Below the pieces are notes generated by a model, which made no database searches, was not told the DNA's origin, and saw nothing but the letters and a program-made list of their open reading frames with translations. A stretch of 64,000 nucleotides of DNA. Origin: Globodera rostochiensis. Lineage: Eukaryota > Nematoda > Chromadorea > Rhabditida > Heteroderidae. Shown here piece by piece: positions 35,650-47,551 of this stretch. The stretch is from the NCBI GenBank assembly GCA_018350325.1, contig JAEVLN010000005.1, positions 2,986,142 to 3,050,141 on the forward strand, given 5' to 3'. How positions within the stretch are numbered: position 1 is the stretch's first letter; every line of letters begins with the position of its first letter. Both the position numbers and the translations under genes were made by a program.

Positions 35650-36860
35650 AATGACTTAGGCACATATTTATAGACTGAAAGTTGGGTTATCTTATAAATT
35701 GAATGGATTTTTGCGGGGGGGGGGGCAAATGTTGACCTGAAAAGGGGGCGCCCGGACAATTGGACAGTGGACAATCCGACAGTGGACAATTGGACAGTGG
35801 ACAATCCGACAGTGAGGACAATCCGACAGAAGTGGACAATTGGACAGTGGACAATCCGACAGTGGACAATTAGACAGTGGACAATCCGACAGTGAGGACA
35901 ATCCGACAGAAGTGGACAATCGGACAGTGGACAATCCGACAGTGGACAATTAGACAGCGGACAATCCGACAGTGAGGACAATCCGACAGAAGTGGACAAT
36001 CGGGCAGTGGACAATACGACAGTGAATGAAAATTTAAAAAAATTAAAATCGGGATGAAAAGGAGAAAAACAGTGCTTATTGAATGGCACCGACTAAAAAA
36101 TCCTTAATTTTGTTTTATGATCTTAAATCCCGTCAAATCTGTTCTGGCAGTCGGTAAGCAATATCTTTAATAAGCCAAAATGCTCATTGGAGCGGTCACG
36201 GGGGTAAATGGCACTATTGGCCGCATCCTTTTTCCAAGTTCACGCTTGGGATGGGCGGATTCCGTTTTACGTTAAAAAATTTTTCCGTTTTTGCATAATA
36301 GATTTTCGACCGTCCCTGGTTCATTTTGACTCCCTTTCCTTTCAATGGGTATGCTGTAGATGTTTTGAACTCCTGGACAAAGAATTCGTACATTTGTTCG
36401 AAAATTCAAAAATGTTCAGAAATCAATTTTGGTCTTAAAATCGTTCTCAAAAAGCATGTTTCGGGTCCGGGATTCAAAATTGGCAAATGGAAAATCAGAT
36501 TCGGCTCTACGCCCCCGAATATCCTTAGAGAAATCTTTGAGAATAATTGCCTATAGAATGCCAGATCCAATTAAATGAAATTTATGTCCTCAAATAAGCA
36601 CGGTTTCCCTCTTCTCATCTCGATTTTAATTTTTTAAATTTTCATTCACTGTCGAATTGTCCACTGTCCGATTGTCCACTTCTGTCGGATTGTCCTCACT
36701 GTCGGATTGTCCACTGTCCAATTGTCCGGACCCCGAAAAGGGGGGGGGGTGATGGACATTCACTTTTGGGTGGAATTAATCTCTTTTTATTAAATAAATT
36801 TGAATTGTTTATTTGCTCCCAGCAAAATGTTGAGCCCGCGAAATTGAGAATGGAATTTCA
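35650..36860 (-). promoter_or_regulatory. orphan SPRY-family upstream block split by an insertion
   Basis: On the minus strand, 36860-36740 is the 5' part of the block found before genes C, D and M, and 35745-35650 is its 3' part, including the reverse of CAGTCTATAAATATG. The two parts are separated by the element at 35751-36735. No start exon follows on the minus side. Confidence 0.6.
35751..36735. mobile_element. non-autonomous element with repeat-built inverted ends
   Basis: The left end (35751-36045) consists of tandem GGACAATCCGACAGTG-type units followed by GAATGAAAATTTAAAAAA and ATTAAAATCGGGATGA. The right end (about 36615-36735) is the inverted equivalent with fewer units, beginning TCCGGACAATTGGACAGTGG when read inward. 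It interrupts an otherwise colinear promoter block. No transposase-like ORF, so it is probably a MITE-type DNA element. Confidence 0.65.
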
Positions 36861-38096
36861 AATGCCGAAAACCCGGATACCGGTCCCAGATCCAGCATAA
36901 TTTAGCTGTCATCGTTCTCTACCTATTTCGACCTTTTTGTTACCTATTTTCAGGTTTTTAGAATATAATTTTGCTGAAAATGCCAAAAAAAGGCCAAAAT
37001 AAGCACCGAAAAATGGCGGTAGGGTCTGGCCATTTGAGTCTGGGCCACTTGAGTCTGGCCACTTGAGTCTGGTGGCCACTTGAGTCTGGTTAGAGGGAAA
37101 TTTTTTAAAATTAAATCTTATAAAATAAAAGTCAAGCAACATACCCTAAAAAATATCTTTCTGAAACAAAAAATGGTATTTGGAGTTCGTTAGGCTTAGG
37201 CCTAGGCCACCCTGGTTGGGGTTCGTTAGGCTTAGGCCTAAGCCACCCTGGTTGGGGTTCGTTAGGCTTAGGCCTAAGCCTAATGAACCCCTTATTCGGT
37301 TGGTGTTACTTAAAAAAAGTCGGTTTTTCCTTAATATTTACCAAAAAATTTCAATTCGGGTCCGGGGTTAGTGGAAAGGAGGTTAGATTCGGATAAAAAT
37401 TTTTCCAAAAAATCATAATGTTGAAATCAATCATAGATTAGATGATGTCAAATGATAAATCTGATGTCATATTCGTGATCAGCGGCCTCGATAACCCTGG
37501 AGTATTTCTCAGAATTACATTAAACTGATTTTTTTAAAAATTTGTGTCAAGTGGCCCAGACTCAAATGGCCAGACTCAAACGGGCCGCTCCCAAAAATGG
37601 CAATTCCGGAAGCGGTCAACTCATCGACATCCTGGCCATCTCGGCTCCAGCGCCATTTGGGCGCGGACATTCAGCGCCGCCATTTTTTGCCTTATTTTTT
37701 ATGCGAGTTTATTTTTTATGGATTTTTTTTCATGAGTAAAGGCTATCGTTAAATATGAATTATTTTTTAAAAGCAGTCAGAAATCGATGAATTATAGGTC
37801 AAAAATGCCAAAATATGCTCGTAATATGCTCAAAACCCCAAATGCTTTTACTATAATCGCATTTTTTTTGTTTGGTGTTTAAAAATTTTTGGTAAAAATT
37901 TTTTACTTACCTATTTTGGTACCTATTTGGTACCTATTTTGCTAAGAAGTATTGTCCATTTTGTTAATTTTTAAAGCAATTTTTCTTAACAAAATTGAAT
38001 TGATAAATGATTTAATCGATAAAGGAAAAAAATAAATGATAAACGACCGTAATCTAGCAACAACAAAACCCATAAATCCTCTCGTTTTTCCAATTT
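36861..38096. repeat. intergenic DNA with TTAGGC and GAGTCTGGCC words
   Basis: The word CACTTGAGTCTGGCC repeats at 37020-37090 and its reverse, GGCCAGACTCAAATGGCC, at 37550-37585. TTAGGCTTAGGCCTAAGCC units fill 37190-37292. A segment at 37420-37510 matches 1735-1830. No gene supported. Confidence 0.55.
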
Positions 38097-39391
38097 TTAA
38101 ATCTCATCAGAAATGTTGAATTGGAAATTGGGGCCAAAATTCGCTTCAATTTTGGTGCCAGGGTTTAACATCGAAACACATGGAAATAAATCGACGGCAA
38201 AAGACACAAGCAAATTGGCGGTGTCTGCAAAAACAAAAAGATTTTTTTTTAATTTTTGAATTCGCGCCCGGGGCTTTTGAAGCGTGGTTTCGAGTCTGGG
38301 TCCTAAGATCCACATTTTCCTAAAAAAACTGTAACAAAAAAACCCCCAAATTTTTTACTTAAAATTGCCTTTTAAATTATTTTTTTCTCACTCAATTGTT
38401 CTCCATTTTTTGTGTAAATAATTTGGCTGGTTGCCAAATTGACGCCGCAGCCGACGACGTCGCCGACGCCAAATTTGGGCTTTTCTTTGATGAAAGGACT
38501 TCCATTGTAGTGGCCACATCCCTCGACTTCGTGGCCCAAAAATACGCCCCAGCTTGTGTATCCGTAACTGCTTTCATGACCTCCAACATGTATGTCCAAT
38601 GCCATTTGTTTGGTCGCAAGTCCAATCAAAATATGGCTAATAATAATATTTTAAAGCAAAGCAAATGTTTTATAATATTTAAAATTACTTTGGTGCCTTA
38701 AGGATTTTCACTTCGAAGTAAGGATTTTTTGACACTGGCTTTTCAGCGCGGACAGAGCCCCACACTGAAAATTGAGCATAAATAATCAAATCACTTAAAC
38801 ACAAATAATGTTTACCCCAATTATCTTCATTATGTTGGACAATCAATTTTTCGGGCTCAGAGAGTGCGAGGCGGTCGTGACATGCCGTGGAATCCCATCG
38901 ATTCTGTTTAAGGGAAAGGAAAATGTTGGCATTTCTGTAACGGGGGGGGGCAACATTTTTATACAAAACAATAGTGAGGGGAATCATTTTGGTCAAAATC
39001 CTGTAGCTAATTTTGAAACACAAATTTTGACAACATTTTGGACAATTCTTTCAAAAAATTCGAACCTGCCATTTTTCGTGCAGTTTTCGGACGCGGCCAA
39101 CGCAATTGGTGTTGATTCCGTTGGACAACAGCAGCAGACGCGAGGCATATTTAAGAGGCAAGGCATAAATTAACTGAAATTTAAATTCAAAATTTGCTAA
39201 AAAATCATTGTTTATTTAAATATGTTTTGTCGGAGCCATAAAAAAATCATTATTTGATTAGTCGGCCACCAAAAAGCAACAAAAAAACCGAAAAAAACTT
39301 TAAATGAAACAGCCAGGCTTTAAACCTCGCATTGTAATTCCAACGGCAAACGCCGACGTCGAATTTGCGACTCATTGTTTAAAGCATCATT
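38097..39391 (-). CDS. SPRY gene J: F-box-like plus SPRY, start codon lost
   Basis: Exons on the minus strand: 39391-39326, 39173-39066, 38934-38816, 38764-38689, 38638-38397 and 38224-38097. The F-box-like unit ([40 protein letters not shown]) matches genes A and G, but the first codons (MS) are replaced where a dispersed repeat begins at 39392, so the normal start is gone. The SPRY part is open: [73 protein letters not shown] and NISDEI before TAA. An alternative start or a 5' fusion would be needed for expression, so it may be a recent pseudogene. Confidence 0.6.
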
Positions 39392-39790
39392 AGTAGGGAT
39401 CGGACCGATATGCACCAAAAATACACTCTAAGCTCTCCGACTTTTCCCCCGAGGAGTTTAACTCATGGTTTAGGGGGAAGTAATTTGTCTGATCTTCTGC
39501 CAATACCAAAGTACAAGACTTGTTACATATGTTATGAAAGTAAAACAGGAGATCGCAAAGTAAACTTTCGAGTTTTACAATTTCAAGCTCATACAGTTCA
39601 CAATAAACTTGGGATTTTTTAGTGGGATCATTTTGTTTAGATAGTGGGGAGAGCATTGGATGAATACTTCAATGCGCTTCGATTTGGACAAATCAAAAGA
39701 ATACATTTGAATATTTGTTACGGTTTACCGATTTCCCAAATTTACCGTAACATATACATGGTATAAAAGTATTTGTGCTCATATTCATAA
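39392..39790 (+). repeat. dispersed repeat with an open frame (copy 2)
   Basis: Inverted relative to the copy at 21780-22045 and interrupted by about 130 extra bases near 39510-39645. Its left edge coincides with the loss of the start codon of gene J. Confidence 0.55.
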
Positions 39791-39841
39791 ACAGGGTTGT
39801 TTTCCTCATTATGTGGTTTTTGAAAAGGCCAAGATTCAGAA

Positions 39842-40023
39842 AATCTTAACGCCAATCGAAAGATCTCGAAAGGTTGAAGCTAACATTAAGTTAAAGCTTT
39901 GCGATTGGACAATTTCAAAAAAGTTATAATTTTTAAATTTTCTTAAGTGTTAAGGCCATAACTTCAAAGCTTTAACTTAATGTTAGCTTCAACTCTTCGA
40001 GATCTTTCGATTGGCGTTAAGAT
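39842..40023. repeat. foldback repeat
   Basis: Left arm 39842-39901 and right arm 39965-40023 are inverted copies (AATCTTAACGCCAATCGAAA against TTTCGATTGGCGTTAAGATT), with very few differences over nearly 60 bases and a loop of about 63. Confidence 0.8.
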
Positions 40024-40725
40024 TTTTTGAATCGGTTAAGGTTGAAGCACGTTATGCTCTATGGTTTTGAGTTAGATATGGATGAGATGGGTGGGACCCC
40101 TTTATTGAGTCATTATTCTAAAAAATATAAATATATATTAATTGCAATGCATTTATGATTATTCTATTTTCATTTAATTATTGCTAAAAGCTTTCAATGT
40201 CTATTTAACCAATTAAGTCAGACTTTAAAATTCACGGTCCCGGTTTTTAAAAACTCGAAATCCCCAACACGATCCGTACTTTTTAATAGTTTTACGATCA
40301 TCTAGTTTAAAGGTCGAGCGCGCTAAAATTTCAAATTACCTATCAGCCCCCCCCCCCCCACCAACGAAATCGATGTCCGTTCGTTTTGCCGCCGAACGTT
40401 TTGCCAACTGTACATTTTGCCAACTCAGCAAAAATGATACGTTTTGCCAACCCAGCAAAATGGTACGTTTTGCCAATCGTCAAAAACTTAAATTTCGATC
40501 GATTTCGAACCCCGGACCCGAATTCGAAGGTTTTTCTTTTTCAAAATTGTTTCGGCATCTTTTGGCCCAAAAAAATTCAAAAAGATGCTCAAACACTTCA
40601 AAAAACGCAAAGTTGATTTCGAAAAATAATAGATAAAATGCTTTTGACAGGAAAAAAATAAGTGATAAAACGACCGTAACAACAACAACAAAACCCATAA
40701 ATCCTCGTTATTCACTTTCTAAATC
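40024..40725. other. intergenic DNA with GTTTTGCCAAC words
   Basis: At 40380-40475 the word ACGTTTTGCCAACCCAGCAAA recurs about five times with drift. A C run lies at about 40348-40358. 40630-40725 is the conserved SPRY 3' UTR tail of gene K. Confidence 0.5.
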
Positions 40726-43702
40726 TCATCCGGCAATGTTGAATTTGAAATTGGGGCCAAAATTCGCTTCAATTTTGGTGCCAGGCACGCCCAATGAAAC
40801 GCAAGGAAACAAATCGGCGGCAAAAGAAACAAATAAATTGACGGTGTCTGCAAAAACAAATATTAAATAACGCAAATAAATTGAATATTACAAATTAATT
40901 CTTTTTCTTTCTCACCCAAACGCTCCCCGTTTTTTGTGTAAATAATTTGGCCATTTATTAAATTGACGCCACAGCCGACGACGTCGCCGACGTCAAACTC
41001 CGGCTTTCCTTCAACGACAGGACGTCCATTGTAGTGGGCACATCCCGCGACTTCGTGACCCCAAAAATAGCCATTGCTTTCGTATGCGTAAGTTCCTTCG
41101 TGATCTCCAACATGTTTGTTCAATGGCATTTGTTTGGTCGCAAGTCCAATCACAATATTGCTAAATATAATATTTTAAAGCACAACAAATGTTTATATTA
41201 TAAATTACCCTTTTCTCTTTAAGATTTTCACTTCGAAGTACGAATTTTTCGACATTCGCTTTTCAGCGCGGACAGAGCTCCACCCTGAAATAATTCAAAA
41301 ATTTTCTAAACTCTACATAAACAATCAAATAATTTTAAGAATAATATTTACCCTCTTTCTCTCCATTATATTGGACAATCAAATGATCGAGCTTAGAGAG
41401 CGTGAGTTTGTAGTGACATGCCGCGGAATTCCATCGATTGATTAGCCCTAAGAAAATATAATTTTCATTTTTTCTTAATTTATTAAAGCTAAAAAACTGA
41501 TGCCGAAAAGGCAGAGAATTTCCAAACTCTGAACAAAATTACCAATTTCGCTTAACACGGCAACTGTCTTCTGCAAGTCGACGATGTTCAGCTGCTGTTG
41601 CTTCTGACACTCCTCCATCTTTGCAATCAGTTCTCCCTTCAGCTGATTCGTTCTCTTTGATTACATTTTTCATTAAAATCTTTTTAATAACATATTTTGA
41701 AATAAACCGATCATGGGTTTTAAAAGTTTTATAAACTGAACACGGCATTTTACCTCGCCGACCCCTTTAAACTAGAGACCGGTCGAGACGAGATCTCGTC
41801 TCCATGATCTCGAAAAATCTCGACGAGATTCTCGAAAAATCTCGACGAGATTCTCGAAAAATCTCGACCTCGAGATCTCGCTCGACTAAAAATGAGCTTC
41901 ACGAGATTTTTCTAGACCGAGATTTTTTCGAGAACCTCGACTCGAGATCTCGCTCGAAGCTCAAGTCCGGTATCTACTTTGAACCCACTTGATCAAACAT
42001 TGCACTCAGAGCTTTTTGATCAGCTTTTTTCTCGTCTTCTTGTTGCTTCAACAAAAGCTGTTCAATGGAAACTGAAACAGTGAAAAATTAATTATTTTGG
42101 GAACAAAAATAGTTGGCGTGGTCATGCCTCGGCTATGGGACAACTCGGCTATGTAAAATAATTTTCATAAATTTCAAATATTTAATTAAGCATAGTGATT
42201 GGACGTTTCTGTAGCAGGGGGGGGGGGGGTCTACAAATTTACAAAATTTTTATGCAAAACCATAGGGGGGACCCTCATTCGTCAAAATTTGTGGAATTGT
42301 TTGAAAATATTTTATTTGATGCACTGATTACAAATAAAAACTGAAAATTTAAAGCGGTTTTTGAATTTTTGAAAAAATAAATTGTTTTTAGAAGAATATC
42401 TGAGTAGAGCATTTTGATAGGTCAATGGTCGCTGTAGCTTTTCATACTGGCGTGCCCGAACCCGGAAGCTCCGGTTTCATACCCCGCCCCCCAAGCCTAG
42501 CTTACAAGCTTTGAAAAAATTTTCTCCGTAGCCGAGTTGTCCGTACCAGGGATTTTCGAAGACAAAAATTACCAATTTCTCTCAACGTGGTAACTGTCTC
42601 CTGCAAGTGGACAATATTCAGCTCTTCTTTCTGATACTTCTCCAATTTGTCATTCTTTTGTTGAATTTCAAAGAATTTGCTGGCATTTGATTGTTTCTGC
42701 TTCTCCAATTCGGCGACGACCATCGTTTGGACAGACTTCACCGAATCATCCATTTTGCGTTCGAGTTCTTCCTGATAATTCTTTTGCTTCTGTTCCATTT
42801 GGAGGATCATTTCCAAAAATTTATTTTCTAAAAATGAAAAAAATTAATCAAATCAAAGATTATTTTTTCAGGAATCTTTCCCCTACCAAATTGCTCCTGG
42901 TCCTTATTTAACCAGTCAATTTTGTCATTGGTTTCCATTTGGTCCGTTTGATGCTTCAACGAAAGCTGTCCAATAGAAACTGAAACAGTGAAATAAATGA
43001 ATTTTATTTTTGGAAACAAAAAGATGGTTAATGCGACACACTATCAAAAAAGAAAAGGCTTTTTCCAAATTTAAACAATTTACCCTTCATGGTCTGTTGC
43101 TGCGTATTCTGATACTCCTTCAATTCTGCGACCTTTTCCTGTTGCAGAGCATTCTTCTGTTCAATTTCAGCGAATTTGTTGGCATTTGACTGATTCTGCT
43201 TCTCTAATTCGGCGACCATCGCTTGGACAGACTTCACCGAATCATCCATTTTGCGTTGGAGTTCCTCCTTAAGCCGCGTCTGATTCGCCAACTCGGCGCG
43301 GAGTACCTTCTGAAAATTGACAAGAAAAAAATGAAATGAAATGTTTTTGTTAGAAAATATTTCACATTTTCGAGTTCGAGTTTCACAACTCTTTCCTCCA
43401 TTTGTTCAAACTTTTTGCCGAGAAAATCTGTCGTGTCTTCATGCCCTCCTTCAATTCTTCGACGCTTTCTTTGTGCCACCAAAACAAAGCCGGCATTTGC
43501 AGAGGTTGACGAATTGTTCGATTGTTGGCGTTCCAATTCGGCAATTCTGGCCCGTAAAAGGCGCAATTCTTCGGACGGCTCCAAATTAGAGAAAGTTGGC
43601 CACAAATATTCTGAAATTTTAATAATATATTAATAATCGATTTAATTTACCCTGATCAGCTGTTATGTCCCCTGCAGTGGATGATTCGGCCGAAATTGAC
43701 AT
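40726..43702 (-). CDS. SPRY gene K: long coiled coil plus SPRY
   Basis: Predicted minus-strand exons: 43702-43651 ([17 protein letters not shown]), 43610-43366 ([36 protein letters not shown]), 43309-43084, 42979-42887, 42827-42573, 42071-41989, about 41654-41543, 41447-41352, 41284-41209, 41160-40916 and 40847-40726. Five exons encode E/K/Q-rich coiled coil; two of them (ending at 42573 and 41543) are alternative versions of the same LQxTV..LxEIG exon. The locus may therefore be one gene with exon duplication or two fused copies. The RKRRR cluster could be a nuclear localisation signal. The SPRY part has [33 protein letters not shown] and [12 protein letters not shown], and stops at NIAG, TGA 40726. 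No signal peptide. Confidence 0.68.
42072..42572. other. insert between coiled-coil exons of gene K
   Basis: Holds a G run (42218-42229) with the CAAAACCATAGGGG word seen at other SPRY introns, and near both edges CGGCTA..GGACAACTCGGCTA / GCCGAGTTGTCCGTACC. The same border words occur at 32765-32800 before locus H. It looks like inserted DNA. Confidence 0.4.
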
Positions 43703-43739
43703 GTTAATTTTCTAGAAAATTTTAACTTTTACTTCTAAA

Positions 43740-46700
43740 ATGACAAAATTTAAAAACTGAACATTTAACCGTTTTGAAAATATTTATTTAACTACAAAAA
43801 ATTCAGTTCTAAGCCAATATTTTTATGAATAGAAATCTTTAGGGGGTGCATTTATTTACGTTTTTATTGCAATTTCAAAAAACTTCGAATAGGTGAACAA
43901 TGATCATGCCTAGTTTTAGCGCCAAAAAATAAAAACCTTACAAAATAGTCAAAAAAGAAAAACGGCAAAAAAATGTCAGAAAGCGATCGATATAATAAAA
44001 CATTTTGGAGGGACGCGGAGGAGGGCATTTTTGCCAAAATGTGTGGAGTAAAGATAAATGAATTGACAGTTTTCAAGGTGGGGGATGGACTAAAAATTGT
44101 TGTGGGCGGGGCGGCATATTAGGCGCGCCAACAAAATGCCGAAATGCCACGAATTACAACTCAAAAAGCCATGGAGTGCCAACAAAAATCAAATTTCTTA
44201 AAAGTCTGCGAGGTTTTCGGGGTCGTAGACTCAGAATTTGACCCACCATTTGGACCGATTTCGAACCCGAATCGAATTCGAAAAATTCTCAGAAATTCTA
44301 AAAATTTTGAATTGTTAACATACTTGCACCAAAAATCCTTCTTTATGCCATAAATTTATTGCGTGAGGCCGTCCCAATAAAAACATTTGTTTTGAAATTA
44401 AATTAAATTGAGTTGATTTATACTTAAGGCTGGATTCTAACGCAAAAAAAAAGCGATGGAATAATTCCAAGAATTTGGTATCATTTATATAAAAATAGTT
44501 TACTTGAAAATTTTTAATTTATTTAAATAACATATCCGTTTAAAACAGACATTTCTTGTAGCATATTTTTTAAGATTTACTAAATGCTTTTTATAATGCA
44601 TTTCGTAATGTCAATTTTTATTGTCTGAAAATAAAAAAATTCTATTTTCTACAGCAATGTCCCAAATGGATTATTGAAAAATTTGTTACTTTTGATAATT
44701 TGGTTTATTATCTCATCATTAATTTTTAAAAGGTGTCATTCACATTTGGAGCGTGTCATTAACTTTGATAGCATTGACATTCCATTGCATCGTGCACTTG
44801 TTACTTGAACTCGTTTGCCCCGCAAACTTTGTAAAGTTTTTAAAATTTAAATACATTTAAATATCATTTAAAAAAATTAAATTTTAATAAAATTCATAAA
44901 TATTTCAGCCATTTTTATGTATCTTATTAAATTAAAAATAATAATTAATTAAAAAATTTCATTTATTTTTACGAATTTGTCGCTTGTTTTACCGGTAAGT
45001 AAATTAAATTTTGTCTAGGCGGATTACTTGTATTCTTACTGTAGAATGGGCTATTCTCCGCCGTTGGGTCAAAAGCATGTTGGTCGAGACGGAGGCCGAG
45101 CTGCACGCGCTGGTGGTGATGTTTTGTTCGATTTGACCGGTCTCCGCCCATGCCGTCGATCCAACAAAATGCCAATGACTCAACAGTCATTCAAATGGAC
45201 AAAATTGAACTTGGCACTTTGTCAACCGGTTCGCGTTTAAATAAATTTCTACAAATTAATTCATTAAAGGTTTAAGTTGCTGACCCGTCGCTTATGTCGC
45301 GACTGGCGCGAAAAAACCTTTATTAAAATCGAAAAATAATAACAAAACTAAAAAACTAAAATAAACTTATAAAAAATATATATATAATAAATTAAAATTC
45401 CTAAACAAAATTAACTAAAATAAATTATTTAAAAGAAGAGTGCTGAAGACAAACTTTACGAAAATGTGATACAAATAAATTGGGATGTGGGGGAATGGGA
45501 GAAAAGCCAACAAAAGGAAAAACCAATAAAATAGCCGACGGCAAATCGTGAAACGTACAATAAAAGGATGTTTATCCAAAATTCGTAAAGTGAAAAAATG
45601 GAAAAATCTATTAAGAGAAATGAATAAAGACGGAAATTTTATGATATAACGAGAAATGTAATTAAATTGGCCAAAATTTGGCCAAATAATAATAATGTGG
45701 GCCACCCAATAAGCTAGCCTCCCTCCCACTATTTAAGGCATGCTTCTCGTCACTCTCGTCACCATTTTGGATCACTACCACAATCAGCTCTATCTTCATC
45801 GGAACGACAACCCCCTCTGCTTCGTCAACAAAATCCGGCCTCGAACAAAGAAAAATCCCTCGATCCCTTTAATCCACCATTTCTATTGTCTCCGATTTCT
45901 CGGCAATAAATTGCTAAGCTTGATTGGTGTCCATTTGGTCGAGAAAAGTCGTTAGCCGAACCCCCCAATTTGAATACAATTTTTTGCTGCATCCTTGATT
46001 GCAACAGCTTACTCAAGGCACTTCAGCATCACTTGAAGGGCATGGATCGGTGCCATTAATAACCAAAAAAGCATTATTATTCTTTAATTTACCGCTGTTC
46101 AGCGGAAGTGCCAAAAATGAGTCATCAAAAGCCATAAAGTCGCCATTTTTCGACGGGGTCCGAATTATTTGGCAGCAAAGTGGAAGTAAATTATTTATTT
46201 GATTTTTCGTAAAAATATATTTAAAAAATTTAATAAAAAGAGATCTCCTTTTTTGATCTAAAAGTATTTTAATGATATCCGGAAAAGTTAATTCAATTGT
46301 TTGTGTCAAACTGAACTCTTTTCTGGGCTGTAACTCAGCGCATGATTTTGTTGTCGCAAAATGATCTCTTGAACAATGCAAAAGCTAATGAGAAGTACGG
46401 TTTTTTAGGGATGGGTGAGGTCCGGCGGGCCTAAGCGTCGCTGGCAAAAAATTTGAAGAATTATTGGCGAAATGCCAGCGATTTAACAATTTTTGTTAAG
46501 AAATTTAAACAAAACCTCGTCGGTATAAATTTTTTGAAATTTTAAACATTTTTGTTAAGAAATTGTCAATACCTAATTGTGATTTTTCTGGCTGTTTCTA
46601 TTCTGGCTGGCGGTTCCGAACCGAAGAACCGGGATAAATAAATGATTTAAGCCTAAAATAGGTAATAGCCGGGTTGTGCCCGCACTTTTTTGAAAAAATA

Positions 46701-47551
46701 TTTTTTTTTTGCAAAGTTTGATAAAAGGGTGACCAAAAAATATTGACAAATTCAAAACAAAATAAATGGATAAAATGCTTTAATCGACAAAAAACAAATT
46801 ATGATAAAACGACCATAATATTTTAAGCGTGATTCCGTCTAAAAAAAGTAACCGAACAGCGCAATTCTTCAGCTTCGATTTTTTTCGACACAGCCCTGGA
46901 CTCACAATCATTCAAATGGACACAATTGCACGTGGCACTTCGTCAACAACGACGACAACCAAATTAAACCGGTGTTGAATTTGAACAAATAAAAACAAAT
47001 TTTACGGATAACCCCAAAATATTAACAAATTCGGAAACAAAATAAATTGAAAACATTTTTTTTGTTCAACTTTTCCAAATTCTTAATCATAATGGGGCGC
47101 CTCTGCTTGATTTACAACCGGTTTTGAGGGTGCTGCACGAATCTGACAACAAATTTTGTTAAATCATTGATTTAATACATGATTCTTCGTCAAGTACTTG
47201 ATTTTCAATCCATTTTGTTTAAAAACAAAACGAATTAAACGTCCCAAAAACCCTTTGAAGCACCTTTTTAACAATTTTAATTATATTTTTTGGAAAATGA
47301 TTCGGTCCCATTGTCCACGAAATACCAATAATGCATGTTGATTATGGCATTAGCCGGCACAGCAAAGATAAACCCTTCTTTCAGTCTATAGAAATGCCCA
47401 TTTAGTCAAAAAGTTTTGTCCTTTTAGAAATTAAAATTCGTCGGAATCAATTAATGAAGACGTAACAACTGATCATGAATCAATAGGGTAAATCCGATTT
47501 ATTAATATTTATTTAATAATTGCCAATATTTTCAGAAAAATTTTTCAGTTT
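43740..47551. other. intergenic DNA, gene remnants only
   Basis: Mostly AT-rich. A repeated short start-like segment, MDKIELGTLST at about 45196 and TGGACACAATTGCACGTGG at about 46916, is also found at 54600 (MDTIERGTSSTTTTTKFQ), so it is a remnant of a repeated gene. At 45740-46380 open frames on both strands have codon-like composition but no consistent exon set could be built. 46660-46800 repeats the block beside genes B and F. Confidence 0.4.

Noticed and set aside
35755..36030. Regular short repeats resembling a CRISPR array
   Set aside because: Units are directly adjacent tandem words without unique spacers, in eukaryotic DNA, and they form the end of an inverted-repeat element.
35613..36089. 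158-codon repetitive frame with LSTVGLSTVQLS
   Set aside because: It is translation of the tandem GGACAATCCGACAGT array; no sign of a gene.
37180..37371. Possible telomere end at the TTAGGC array
   Set aside because: The units are 35-40 bases long, palindromic and interstitial, with ordinary sequence on both sides; not a chromosome end.
45740..46381. Open frames on both strands with codon-like composition
   Set aside because: No consistent exon set with matching phases could be built and the product was not recognised; kept only as a remark in the intergenic entry.
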